In this document: positions 46,699 through 58,096 of the stretch, piece after piece
Position numbering within the stretch: the stretch's first letter is position 1
Layout: every line of letters starts with the position of its first letter
Source of the DNA: Linepithema humile
Taxonomy: Eukaryota > Arthropoda > Insecta > Hymenoptera > Formicidae
Reading direction: 5' to 3'
Assembly: GCF_040581485.1 (NCBI RefSeq)
Contig: NC_090133.1
Span: forward strand, 18,972,001 to 19,036,000
DNA length: 64,000 bases
Notes under the pieces: generated by a model
Told to the model about the DNA's origin: nothing
What the model saw: only the letters and a program-made list of their open reading frames with translations
Databases searched by the model: none
Position numbers and translations under genes: made by a program

Positions 46699-49600
46699 TT
46701 AACTTATTCTACAATTATTAATTTTGCCGCTCTTCGATGAATGAGCAGTGGAAGCCGTGCCGTTCGACGTCAGTGAGCCTCTGCGCATCATACAGGTTGG
46801 ATGCATAGTAGCAGTAGTATCGAGATACTCGTCGTCGTTCTCCGAATCCGTGTCTTTGTCCTTGATTAATTTTTTCGACACCAAGTCGCTCACGTAGCGT
46901 TCTATCATGTTGCGATTCTGCGTGCTTAGCCCGCCGTTATCCTTGTTTAAGAAAGGCAACAGTACTTCGGGTATTTCGTTAGCCTTCTCTTTGGCTATCT
47001 GACGTTCGATATATATTCGATGTAACTCGGTCAGCGCTTCGTCCATTGCGAAGCGAACATTGTTCTTGCGATCGGTTAATGGATTATCGCCGACGAATCC
47101 TAATGATTTAGGTCGATCTCTGCCGTTCATCTCTCTCGGTAAAGTCGCTCCTTTCTGATCATTGGCGGATAACATAGCAGTAGTGAATCCCATGGGAAAC
47201 TTAGATTGACCGCGCAAATCGTTCTCCAGTGAAAGCGGTCTGCCATTAGGAGCTGCTTCGTTATAATTTCTCCGTTGCTCGTCGAGAGTCGAAGAAGGCG
47301 CGTTCGCCTTTGGGGCCGTGAAGGTCGCGTTGTACTCGACGTCAGGACCGTTTTGATTTGCCGGTTGAACCGCGGTTGCAGGACGGATCGTGTTGCGTTG
47401 TTGATTCTGCGCAGCAACATCTCGCCATCTTGCGCTGTTCATCACGAGTCGCGCCAATTGTTGGATAGTCGGCTTTGGAACTCTGCTATCAACCTCATCG
47501 ACGTCTTTGGCGAACAGCGGTTTTGCCGGGGTCGACGTTTCACACGGCTCGCAGCCCAGATCGTTGCATCGAACCGCTGCATTTAAGTGACGCATACGCT
47601 CGTAACTCTCGCCCTGCCCAGCCAAGAAGTTCTCCTGCCGGGCGCGTATCAGCATCGCCTTCCGCGAGTTCCAGGTGCCCCAATAGGGCGGATCTTGCTC
47701 GCACACGCGGCACTCGGCGTCCAGGAAAGCCGCGGTGAGTATCATGATGGGAGTAGGCTCCCGTTGCGTGAACAACTTCCTGCGCGCGGTTAGCGCCTGA
47801 CCCATGTCCATCTCCAATCGTGCGTTCTCTATTTTCTCCTCGAGCTCTCGTTCCATCTCCAGCAGCTTGGCTGTTTCGTAAATCAGGCTCTTGGTGTCCA
47901 TGTAAAATCTGCCGACTTCCTTAGCGATGCGTCTCTCCGCCGAGGATTGCGTGCGAATGTCATTGTAGAAGACGGACTGAAAACCGAGACGCTGCTGGGC
48001 TTTCACAAACGGCGACGTGGACACCGGGCCTAATTTCGACCATATCGCGCCGGGCTTCTTGCCCGCCGGACTGACGGTGATCGGCGATACGATGCCGGGT
48101 CTAGTCAGGATAGGATTCTGATTAACCAATTCGACGTTCGAGTTCGGTATTGTGCAGGGGACCCGACAAGGCTTCGGCGGAACGAGGTCCAACTTGGGCG
48201 GCACCATGCCGGGTTTCGGAGGCGGATGTAAAGAGATGATCGCAGGCTCCGGTGGCGGCGATGGAGACTCGTTTTTGTTGAGCACCGTGGCATGGACGAC
48301 ATTTAGTAAATGATCCAATCTGTTTTCCAATCTGTTCGCGCGATCTCTGTCCACATCGAGAAATCGTGCCACCATGTCATTCTGCGCGGACAAGATCTAA
48401 AAAATTAAAGCAATTGTAATATCATCTCTATTTTCCAATCGAATTTTGTCATCTCTTTCTTTTCCGGTTATGCAATATTAATATTTTTTAAACTTATTTT
48501 CTTCTCTGAATTTCCTTTTTTTTCTTTTTAAACATAATTTAAAAAACAAGAAAAAAGAATAAAAGCAAGAAAATAAAATATAGCTGGAAAAAAACAAGAT
48601 AATAAAATTCAATAGAAAAAATTATAGCGATATTCTACCTTATTGACGACTTCATTTTGAGAATTAATCGCGCTAATCACGAGTTGTTCCAGTTTTTGCG
48701 CCTTCTTTTTTCTGAACGGTGCACTCGGCACCTCATCTGTATTCACGGCGCTGTCCCGTGACTTTCCACCGGTCTCTGACGGAGTGGGCGAGTCCAACAA
48801 AAATTCTAACAGCATACTGTCGTCGTTGCAGGTCGCGTTGTTCGTCACGACAGTCGCGTCCGCTAGCAAGGGATTATCCTGATTAACAGGTCGATTGTAT
48901 GTCTCGTTTAAATTGTGCGTTTTCGTATCGTCGTTCTTCGATAGGCAGAAAGCGTCATTTAAGTTTTGTGACACGTCCGGCGAGTAGTCCGGCGATAGCG
49001 ATCCATTTTGTTTGATAACATTCGGCATATAAGCTAGACGAGGAGCAGCGTCTTGATATTGTCGATATGTCGCAAAGTTCTGTCTATAAGTAACTTTGCG
49101 CGGTTCCTGCGGCATCGCCCGATTGTCCACGCCTTGCTGCAATTGATTTTGCTGGCGCATAAGCTGCTCTATATTAGGATTTTGCATCACGTTGCTCTGA
49201 ATCATTCCATTTGGCAAGCGTTGTTGATTCTGATTAATCAAGTTTTGCTGAAAGCCGAGCCGATTGTTTACCGGCACGTTCTGTTGCGGCAATTGATTCC
49301 ATCTGACATGATTCTGCTGTTGAATATTCTGATATTGCTGCATATTCTCCTGAATTATCTGATTCTGCACGTTTTGCACTGTGTTCTGATAAGGAATCTC
49401 TCCATACGGATAGGAAGTTAGCAAGTTCTGCCGATATTCCTCTCGCACAGGCTCCTCCATAATCGGGTGTGTCTGCACTGCCCGGTTGCCAATTGGAATA
49501 CAACGTTCAGCGGTGTTTATGGCAACGTCTCTGGTAGGAGAGAAAACTCTGTATGGTTTGGCTATTATAGTCTCATTCGATTCCGGCGAATCCGGATACT

Positions 49601-50331
49601 CATTTTCACCTGCGGAGAAAAAAAAATTGAATCTTTGACACGCAAGACAAGTTTAAATAAGCAAGATTCTCTGCGAGGAAAAAGTGCCTTACATTCTATA
49701 GTCCACATAGGGGACAGAGCCTCTGTTCGAAAGAGAGATTGTACAGGTTCCTGACCCTTCAGTCTCATCTGCAGATTCTTGTTGGTCTTCACATCCTTCG
49801 GAGGTGATTTCACGCAATTTGCAGTTGCATCTGATGGCATAATAGAAATACATGTTCTTATTTCGTTAATTTCTTCATTGAAAGATAGCAGAAACATTCA
49901 CAGAACATTGCGAAACTGCCTGAAAGACATTATCATCCAGTTGTACTTTAGAATCTTTTTGTCGAATTGTTTCATCATTGAGAATCTCTGTACTCACCCA
50001 CTGTGTCTATACCGATATCAGCCTCTAGACGCTTGTTTTTCAATACTCGATCGATGGTTTCATAATACTGCTCCACACCAGAACGAGTGCCTACTCGCTT
50101 AGCCTCACGATAGCACACCAAAACTTGCTTCATACGCGACCGGCATTGTTTGCCCCCAACGTTGTAACCCTTCTTCTTCATGTAGCGTGCAACGCTGTCC
50201 CATATCACCTGTGGTCGGGCGGCGTACTCGAGCTGCTTCTGCACCTGCCGGTCCGACCACACCGAGACGAGCAGCGCGGTGCTCTCGGGCGTCCACTTAT
50301 ATTTGGCAATATCTCCGCTCGTCTCCGACAT
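46699..50331 (-). CDS. Large Myb/SANT-like domain protein, Gln/Asn-rich
   Basis: Exons 50331-49998, 49830-49693, 49609-48639 and 48396-46699 join through consensus splice sites to 1046 residues. Residues about 10-95 form a trihelix-type Myb/SANT-like DNA-binding domain (YKWTPESTALLVSVWSDRQV ... GGKQCRSRMKQVL). About 205-310 is a Gln/Asn-rich low-complexity region, and about 530-580 is Pro-rich (PPPKPGMVPPKLDLVPPKP). A charged predicted coiled coil near 665-700 is followed by a conserved-looking CRVCEQDPPYWGTWNSRKAM segment. A nuclear DNA-binding or regulatory role is inferred from the N-terminal domain only. I cannot name an orthologue. The ATG at 50331 starts directly before the domain. Confidence 0.85.
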
Positions 50332-50703
50332 CGTGTCTGTGTGTGAGTACGTGGGTCCGCAGGTGGTCGCGCTGTAACAGGACCAACGGAGACACGTAGA
50401 CGTATCGGATTCTTCTTCTTCTGCGGATATTTATCGGTATCGATATCGCTGTTTACTAGCTAGACTCACTTTACGCCGATGATCTCAGTAAAACTCGGCA
50501 AGACGCTGCGTCGTGGCTCTGGGTATTTAAATGAGATCGCACACCAAAAACGTACACTCGCGCCACGCATTCATGCGCGAACGTCGCCACGGCCAACTAC
50601 GACTGGAAACCACTGGAATTTGTAACCGACAATGATTCAAATTTTAAAGGGACTGCGACCAGTGGGGGGTCGTATGGTGGGAGGATGGTGCATCGTGACA
50701 GGA
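50332..50703. promoter_or_regulatory. 5' flank/promoter of the Myb/SANT gene
   Basis: CpG-containing sequence between the start codon at 50331 and the transposon boundary at 50704. No specific site is assigned. Confidence 0.4.
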
Positions 50704-50986
50704 CAACACCACCTATATACAAGGCCTCTCCACTGAAGTCATGACGTCATCACTAGTAGGCCATTTGTCGTTCAGTCTTGTAATGTAAAACGCGAATTTT
50801 TGAACAGTGTAGTGCGTTTTAGTAATAATTTTTTGTTGTGGATAGTTGCTGAATGCCTGTATTATTGAGGTAAGTCATAATTTTATTAATTTACCGAATT
50901 ATAAACGTATTTAGAAAACTGACAATAATAGGTTAGATTTGGATCATACTTCTTTATTATTGAAATTATGTATTTCTTTTATAGCA

Positions 50987-51924
50987 ATGCCTTTCAAATG
51001 TTGTGTGCCAAATTGTAATGGCAATTACAAAAATGGGCCAAAGGTTGCAACGTTTTCTTTTCCAAAAAATGAAGAAATAAAAAAAAAATGGTTACGTGCT
51101 ATTTGTCGACAGAATTTTTGTCCTACAAATAGTTCTAAAGTAAGTTAATTCAATATATTTATAAATAAAATTAATATTATAAATAATATGTTAACGATCA
51201 ATTTGTTAATTTATAAATAATCTCAAGACAAAAATTTATGCATTACACTTGTTTTTACTCATCATCATGTTTTAGGTATGCGAATTACATTTTCACTCTT
51301 ACGATATTGAACGAGAAACGAGCCATTATAATGAAGCTAATGGGAAATTGTTAACTGCTCCATTGCGACATCCACGTTTAATTAAAAGTAAGTGTTTCAA
51401 AATAATTTCAAAAAATTCTACAGCTGCAATATTTTAATATTCTAATTGTATTTATCTCAATTACATGTTTATTGTTTTCATCAAGATAATACTTTAGTAC
51501 AAGATAGTACTTTAGTTATATTTATGAATTACAAGAATGAAATTACAAATATTAACACTTGGAATTCAATATTCCCCATAACGAGACAATGAAATAGTAT
51601 TCCTTTTCTCATTGCATTTTTTGTTACAGACGCTGTTCCAAGTCAGTTGCTATACAATCCTCAATACTTAACAGAAAGTGAAGCACCTCATCGAGAAAGC
51701 CCAGCAAAGAAACGTTTAAAGATGGAGAATTTTTTGATCGAGCAAGCAATTGCAAGCAGCATAGAATCGAGAAAAACGTTTGATGAAAAAAACGGATTTT
51801 CTACGTTAGAAGAGTTGTATGTGAAATTGAAGGATCGCATTGATATACACAAGTGGATAATTTCGCACAAAGACACTACTATTTATTTCTTTCATGTAGA
51901 AGATACATCATATCCAAATGTTAA
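50987..51924 (+). pseudogene. Truncated 5' copy of the transposase with intact THAP exon
   Basis: Exons 50987-51139 and 51276-51387 and the start of exon 3 (from 51630) mirror the minus-strand transposase. The THAP zinc finger (MPFKCCVPNCNG ... VCELHFH; C2CH) is open here because the A run at 51079-51088 has ten bases. The copy ends inside exon 3, where the arm stops at 51924, and runs into a few unrelated codons. At most it could make a THAP-domain-only protein that binds the ends but lacks the catalytic core. Confidence 0.85.
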
Positions 51925-51934
51925 CAGCTTTAGT

Positions 51935-54900
51935 TTATTTCATTCTTTTGCAGTCTGGCATTGTTTTTTTTTTTATGGTATCATTTTGTCTTTTTGTATA
52001 ATTATTTAAAAAGATGTTACAGAGTGTATGTATAATTTTTATAATTAAGATTTGAGCTGAATGCTTTGAACAACAGTGTCCTGAAAAAAGTTCCAAATAC
52101 AAATCACGTATAGTTTCGAATGTTAGAGTCTTGACAATTTGACGTTGATTTTTTTGTACGAGAAAATCGTGATCATTTTCTAGTAATTTTTGGACAATTA
52201 AGAAAGTATATGCTGCACACGTAATAACGTCTTCGTTGGGATTACATAAACCTCCTCGATTGTTTGCTGCTATTAAAGCTGAAAAATGTATGTTGTCACC
52301 AATTAAAAAAATTTTGCAGTATTCGCATTTCAATTTTTTAATCGCTGAATATGAAGTGTATCCTGCTACATATACAAGAAGTGGCCAAGTATCGTCTTCG
52401 ATATTGTTAAGGTCCTCTTCATCAATAACACATGCATTTCTTAATAATACGGGTATATTTCCTAATAAAAAATCAATTTAAAATGTCAATGCATGTTTTT
52501 AAAAAATGTTGTAAATTAATATAGTTTTCTATCCAGATAGAAAAACATGTAGAATATTAGTTTTAGTTTCATTTTAAAATATAAAATATGTTATAATTCA
52601 AAATGTAAATTTTGAAGTTATTAATTTTAAAATTAATTATTAAAACATATAGCAATCTTTATAAAATTGAAGCCTAAAGTAAATGCTTGAATAACTGTAA
52701 GATTCATCTAACACAATTGTGCCAGTAATTATGAAAGTGGTCAAAAATCTGAAAAAATTAATGTATCCATATCTTGTGTAAAAACATGTTTTGTGTTGTG
52801 ATTAATTCATTTTTTTAGATTTTGTTACTTAGACACTTTCATAATTACCAACACAATTATTGCTGAATACATTTTACAAACTAATTTTGTAATTATTATA
52901 AAAACTATTGCAGTATCAAATTGTAGAATTATCTTAACACAATTATTATGAAAATGTTCTATCTGGGTAGCTTCTGAAATATTTTGGATTTATTTAAAAT
53001 GTTTGAAAATAATGATTAACAATAGAATTAAGAAAATAAGAATGAAATAACAAAATGATTATACACAAATGAACAAAAATGATTATAATGATTGGAACTT
53101 GGAAGGAAATTTGAAAATACAGTTATGAGGAAAACAAATTTGTTTAAAGTTTATAAAAAATGCAGTTGCTCGAAGTTTCAATTAATTTTATTTTTTATTT
53201 ATTACGATCATTTTTGTGAAATAAGATTTCTAAATTTTTCTACAAAATACGATACTTTTTATCTTAACGATAGAATCAAAGAAAGTTTTTTTTTACAAAA
53301 ATATTGTTTTACAAATTTCTATAAATCCAAAAATATTTTTGAATTTAATGCAATTTTTATATTACGAAATTTAATATAAAAGAAAATTATGTAAAACCAG
53401 AATTTTGAACTTCCTCTTCATCTTCGATATTTTCCACAAAGTCCAAGATATCTGTCGAAGTCATTTCTATATCTCCATATACTTTGGACTTTAAAAGAAG
53501 TGGCACGGTATTCTGCATACGAAGCTTACTTTCGGATTCAAAAACTTGACGAACTGATATATGATATTGTGCTCCAGCTTGTTGTCGGTATATTCCAAAA
53601 CGTTCTTCCAATCGATCAGTTTGGATTTTTCCACACAAAAAAAAACTCCAATGTTTTTCATCCAAGCAGTAAGTGGCTAACTTTATCAAAGCATCTGTGG
53701 TTTGAAATAAAGCGAAATGGGTTTCTTTTGTTAGTTTTCCACCACCTTCACAATTTTTCCATCTGTTTAACCAATTCAAAAAATTTTTTAGAAATTTTAT
53801 GTGATCAGAATTTTTGGTGATTGGCTCTTCAAAATGATTCCTATGTCTTTTTCCTTTTAGCAAGGTTTTAACATTTACTATATCCCACCACTGAGAAATT
53901 AACTCTATATATGCAGCAGTATCTTCAAAATATTCAAAATGTTTTTTTGGGCCAAGTTCACGCAGCGCTATAACAACATTGGTATTGAAAATTTGTAAAG
54001 CCAACTTGACATTCTGTCGTTCGATTGACGTTGGATATAAGGATTTTAAAGACAGCGTGTACCCATATTGCAGCAAATTATCCTTTTCTGTAGAGTGCAT
54101 ATCTTTAAGACTTTGGAATGAAGCAAGTCTCATTTTCTGTTCATTAAAATCTGGATATTGCATATACTGATGTGGTTTCTGATTTATCCAATTATTTCGA
54201 ATGTTTTTTATTATGTGTACTGAATCAATAACATAAAACAGAGGTCTTGAGGAATCTTTAGGATTGCGGTACACATTCGATATTTTCGGTGGATTACTAA
54301 AAAAAGACATTGCCTTTTTATTGATTGCGTTATTGTCAGAAACAACAGCTAATACTTCAAAACCAATATTTTCTAAACCAATGACAATTTTTGCAATGAA
54401 GTCATGGAGGGTTGATGCTTGGAGCGTTTTTACTGGTAAAATATGCACAACATCTCTGTAGGTTGATAACATACTATTGATCATAAATACATGAGCGCTC
54501 GTTGCACACTCTGTACTGTTAAAAGCTCTTCCCACTATATTTCCGCCTTTATAGTCCATATACGGTTTTATATGAATTTCGTCCATCATCAATGTAACTG
54601 TTTTATCCTCAGCATTAAGTAGTTTGAATTTCGATGAAATGTAATGCAGAAAAGTTGACTCATCTTGCTCTAATTGAGGATTAGTTGAAAAATTACTACA
54701 AATTCTTTTTATAGTAGTTGACGATGGTAATAATAAATGCCCAGAGTTACGAAGAAATTTGTAAGCATGTGGAGAAATTGAATGAAGTAATCCACAAAAC
54801 AAAGTAGTTTCCCATGAATATCTGAATGCATTTTTCTTCGAAATATCTAACAGTTTAATTTGTTGTAATAAAAAGTCTATAACCGGCTTTTGTTCAGATA

Positions 54901-56064
54901 ATGTTGTTGACAATGAATTTAAAATATCGATACAGATATTTAAATTCTCCTTCACCGAACAGTCTTCATATTTTTCTTCCAATGATATTAAGGCTTGGTC
55001 GAGAATATCTTCAATTTCAATGATATTGCTTACTACCAATGGAAATTTGAGTTTCTTCAGATATTTAACTTCCCTTGATCCATAAAATAAAGTGACGGTG
55101 AAATTCTCCGACACTCGTGCACAACATTTAACATTTGGATATGATGTATCTTCTACATGAAAGAAATAAATAGTAGTGTCTTTGTGCGAAATTATCCACT
55201 TGTGTATATCAATGCGATCCTTCAATTTCACATACAACTCTTCTAACGTAGAAAATCCGTTTTTTTCATCAAACGTTTTTCTCGATTCTATGCTGCTTGC
55301 AATTGCTTGCTCGATCAAAAAATTCTCCATCTTTAAACGTTTCTTTGCTGGGCTTTCTCGATGAGGTGCTTCACTTTCTGTTAAGTATTGAGGATTGTAT
55401 AGCAACTGACTTGGAACAGCGTCTGTAACAAAAAATGCAATGAGAAAAGGAATACTATTTCATTGTCTCGTTATGGGGAATATTGAATTCCAAGTGTTAA
55501 TATTTGTAATTTCATTCTTGTAATTCATAAATATAACTAAAGTACTATCTTGTACTAAAGTATTATCTTGATGAAAACAATAAACATGTAATTGAGATAA
55601 ATACAATTAGAATATTAAAATATTGCAGCTGTAGAATTTTTTGAAATTATTTTGAAACACTTACTTTTAATTAAACGTGGATGTCGCAATGGAGCAGTTA
55701 ACAATTTCCCATTAGCTTCATTATAATGGCTCGTTTCTCGTTCAATATCGTAAGAGTGAAAATGTAATTCGCATACCTAAAACATGATGATGAGTAAAAA
55801 CAAGTGTAATGCATAAATTTTTGTCTTGAGATTATTTATAAATTAACAAATTGATCGTTAACATATTATTTATAATATTAATTTTATTTATAAATATATT
55901 GAATTAACTTACTTTAGAACTATTTGTAGGACAAAAATTCTGTCGACAAATAGCACGTAACCATTTTTTTTTATTTCTTCATTTTTTGGAAAAGAAAACG
56001 TTGCAACCTTTGGCCCATTTTTGTAATTGCCATTACAATTTGGCACACAACATTTGAAAGGCAT
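51935..56064 (-). CDS. THAP-domain P-element-type transposase, frameshifted in exon 1
   Basis: Exons 56064-55913 (THAP), 55776-55665, 55422-53398 and 52461-51935 splice in phase for about 938 codons if one missing base is allowed. Exon 3 carries an RNase H-like core with acidic candidates in LMMDEIHIKP, VVSDNNAIN and VIDSVHIIKNIRNNW. The last exon gives LLVYVAGYTSYSAIKKLKCE and ends RMK. In the THAP exon the T run at 55964-55972 has nine bases against ten in the mirrored copy, which shifts the frame after EEIKK. As read, full-length protein is not made from the first ATG; a core-only product is conceivable. The stop codon lies only about 11 bases from the other arm. Confidence 0.85.
52462..53397 (-). 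other. Transposase intron 3
   Basis: It joins donor gtttta after NSG to acceptor ttattag, with frame kept (NSG/NIPVLLRNACV). AT-rich; no other feature seen. This donor is weak, so splicing efficiency is uncertain. Confidence 0.65.
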
Positions 56065-56347
56065 TGCTATAAAAGAAATACATAATTTCAATAATAAAGA
56101 AGTATGATCCAAATCTAACCTATTATTGTCAGTTTTCTAAATACGTTTATAATTCGGTAAATTAATAAAATTATGACTTACCTCAATAATACAGGCATTC
56201 AGCAACTATCCACAACAAAAAATTATTACTAAAACGCACTACACTGTTCAAAAATTCGCGTTTTACATTACAAGACTGAACGACAAATGGCCTACTAGTG
56301 ATGACGTCATGACTTCAGTGGAGAGGCCTTGTATATAGGTGGTGTTG

Positions 56348-57740
56348 AATTGTGTAACTTTGATTTGGTTCCGGCTTGAATATTCGTTCCTTAGGAAATA
56401 AAAGTAATCTGAGACTTTGTTGCACGTAAAATAAATCTTCGATCATGTATGAATATTAAGTATTTAATATTTATATACATGACACTATAAATAATATGTT
56501 ATGGATATTCGAAATTTTTCTGTGAATATTTAATTGGCTATCCAATTAATAATAGATATTTTTTGTTTATTTTTGTCAAATAGATTTGTAGATTAAATAG
56601 AATCGTGGGAGAAAAATGCGTATACTAACTTTGGGCCACAGCAACGATAAGTTCGACACTGCGCTCCAACGCGGATGCTGCATAGAGAAAGCGAGTGAGA
56701 GAGAGTAAGGTCGAACGTAAGTGAAATCAGATGCATCATACAGGAGTGAAAGAGATCAAGTCAGCTTAAATTACTAGCACGCGCACGCTTGCACGTTTGT
56801 CGTTTTCGCGCTCCATCGAACGCGACGTGATGCGATGCAACAGGTGGTACGACAGGTGGTACTATGCACATAATTCTGCTCTAGCAAGACCAACCGGTAG
56901 ATAGAAAACAGGTTTGTTTTTTAGTCACATTTTTCTACATTTCCTGTACTTAAAATGATACAATTTTATCGTGTAGAAATTTTATTAAAATGTATTGTTG
57001 CAGATTTCTCTGGTCCTTGAATAATATAAAATAATTTATATTTTTGATTATGAGAAACAAGATTTTTCTGTTGCAATGCTATGATTAGTGTAATAATTAT
57101 GATACAAGCATCATCGTCTGACGCAAATTCGCCCTTCGACCTGTAGTTCTTAAGCAATATGCGTATTAAAAAAAAGGTAATCATTCGTTCACTCTATCAT
57201 TTTTTATTGTTAAGGAATAATATCTAAATGACACGATAACTCAGTAATAAAATATTAAAGCTATGAATATATGTGTGAATGAATATAACGTAAAAAAATG
57301 TTAATACACTTTTTGCATAAACATATTTTTATATGTTTTAAAAATATCTATAAAATATTTTTGCGAGCGAAGATTTATAAAAGAGAACTTGCTAATTTTG
57401 TGACAAAATATTATCAAATTATATAAAGCAGAAATTGTGTGTGTATGCAAAGAAAAAAGATTATCGACAAGAATATTAAAAAATTCCAGGGCTTTGTTAA
57501 AAGGCGCACGTTTTATGCGTTTTGGAACGCATAAATTGATATACAATTTAATTGAATTCAAATTTCAATGCTACAGTTGACTAAAAATTTACTCGATATT
57601 CGATTATAAATATACTATTATAAAACATTAATTTAAAAAATCTTAATATTATTTTTGTAGTTGTAATATCACACTTTCTGCACCCAAAATAAAATAACAC
57701 TATAATTAACCACTAGAGAGAAAAAGAAAAGTATAGCTGC
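56348..57740. other. Intergenic between transposon and SMC6
   Basis: AT-rich with a CpG-bearing block around 56640-56890 that may be the far part of the original Myb/SANT-SMC6 promoter region displaced by the transposon. No exon is recognised. Confidence 0.4.
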
Positions 57741-58096
57741 AAAGAACTGCGACATGGCGCTGACCAATCAGCGTAGAGACTAGTATAAGATGCATTTGGG
57801 AACACCGGTGCAGGTTACAACTTGATTGAAAACAAAACATCATCAACGGTCTGGCGGGAACGAGTAGGAACTATGGAAAGTTTCACGTGGATGTAACCGA
57901 AATTGTTGAACACATATATTAGTTGTTTGATGAAGCCTTTTCTCATCTAACGGCATTCGTCATGCTTGGATAAAACAGTATGAAATCTGAAAGCAACCTC
58001 AAGCAAGACGACAAATAATATCAACAGAATTTGAACGCCTGTGTTCCACGTTTTTTGTTTAAATGTGTCGTTGGTTCAGTTGCAGCCGCTTGAAAC
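57741..58096 (+). promoter_or_regulatory. SMC6 promoter and leader with CCAAT and E2F-like sites
   Basis: GACCAATCAGCG (CCAAT box 57764-57768) is followed about 85 nt later by TGGCGGGAA (57852-57860), which matches the E2F consensus. This fits a replication/repair gene under cell-cycle control. The transcription start is not determined. Confidence 0.45.

Larger units (their letters stand above)
50704..56347. mobile_element. P-type (THAP) DNA transposon with 1.2-kb inverted arms
   Basis: The ends are inverted: CAACACCACCTATATACAAG starts at 50704 and its reverse complement ends at 56347. The arms, 50704-51924 and 55128-56347, are nearly identical and each contains the promoter, THAP exon, second exon and start of the third exon of the transposase. 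Between them lies the rest of one transposase gene on the minus strand. A palindromic TGACGTCA lies near each end (50742-50749 and the mirrored position). The eight bases outside each end (TGACAGGA and AATTGTGT) do not match, so no 8-bp target duplication, the usual P-element footprint, is visible. Confidence 0.88.

Noticed and set aside
50696..56355. 8-bp target-site duplication for the THAP transposon
   Set aside because: Flanking octamers TGACAGGA and AATTGTGT differ; I could not define a duplication.
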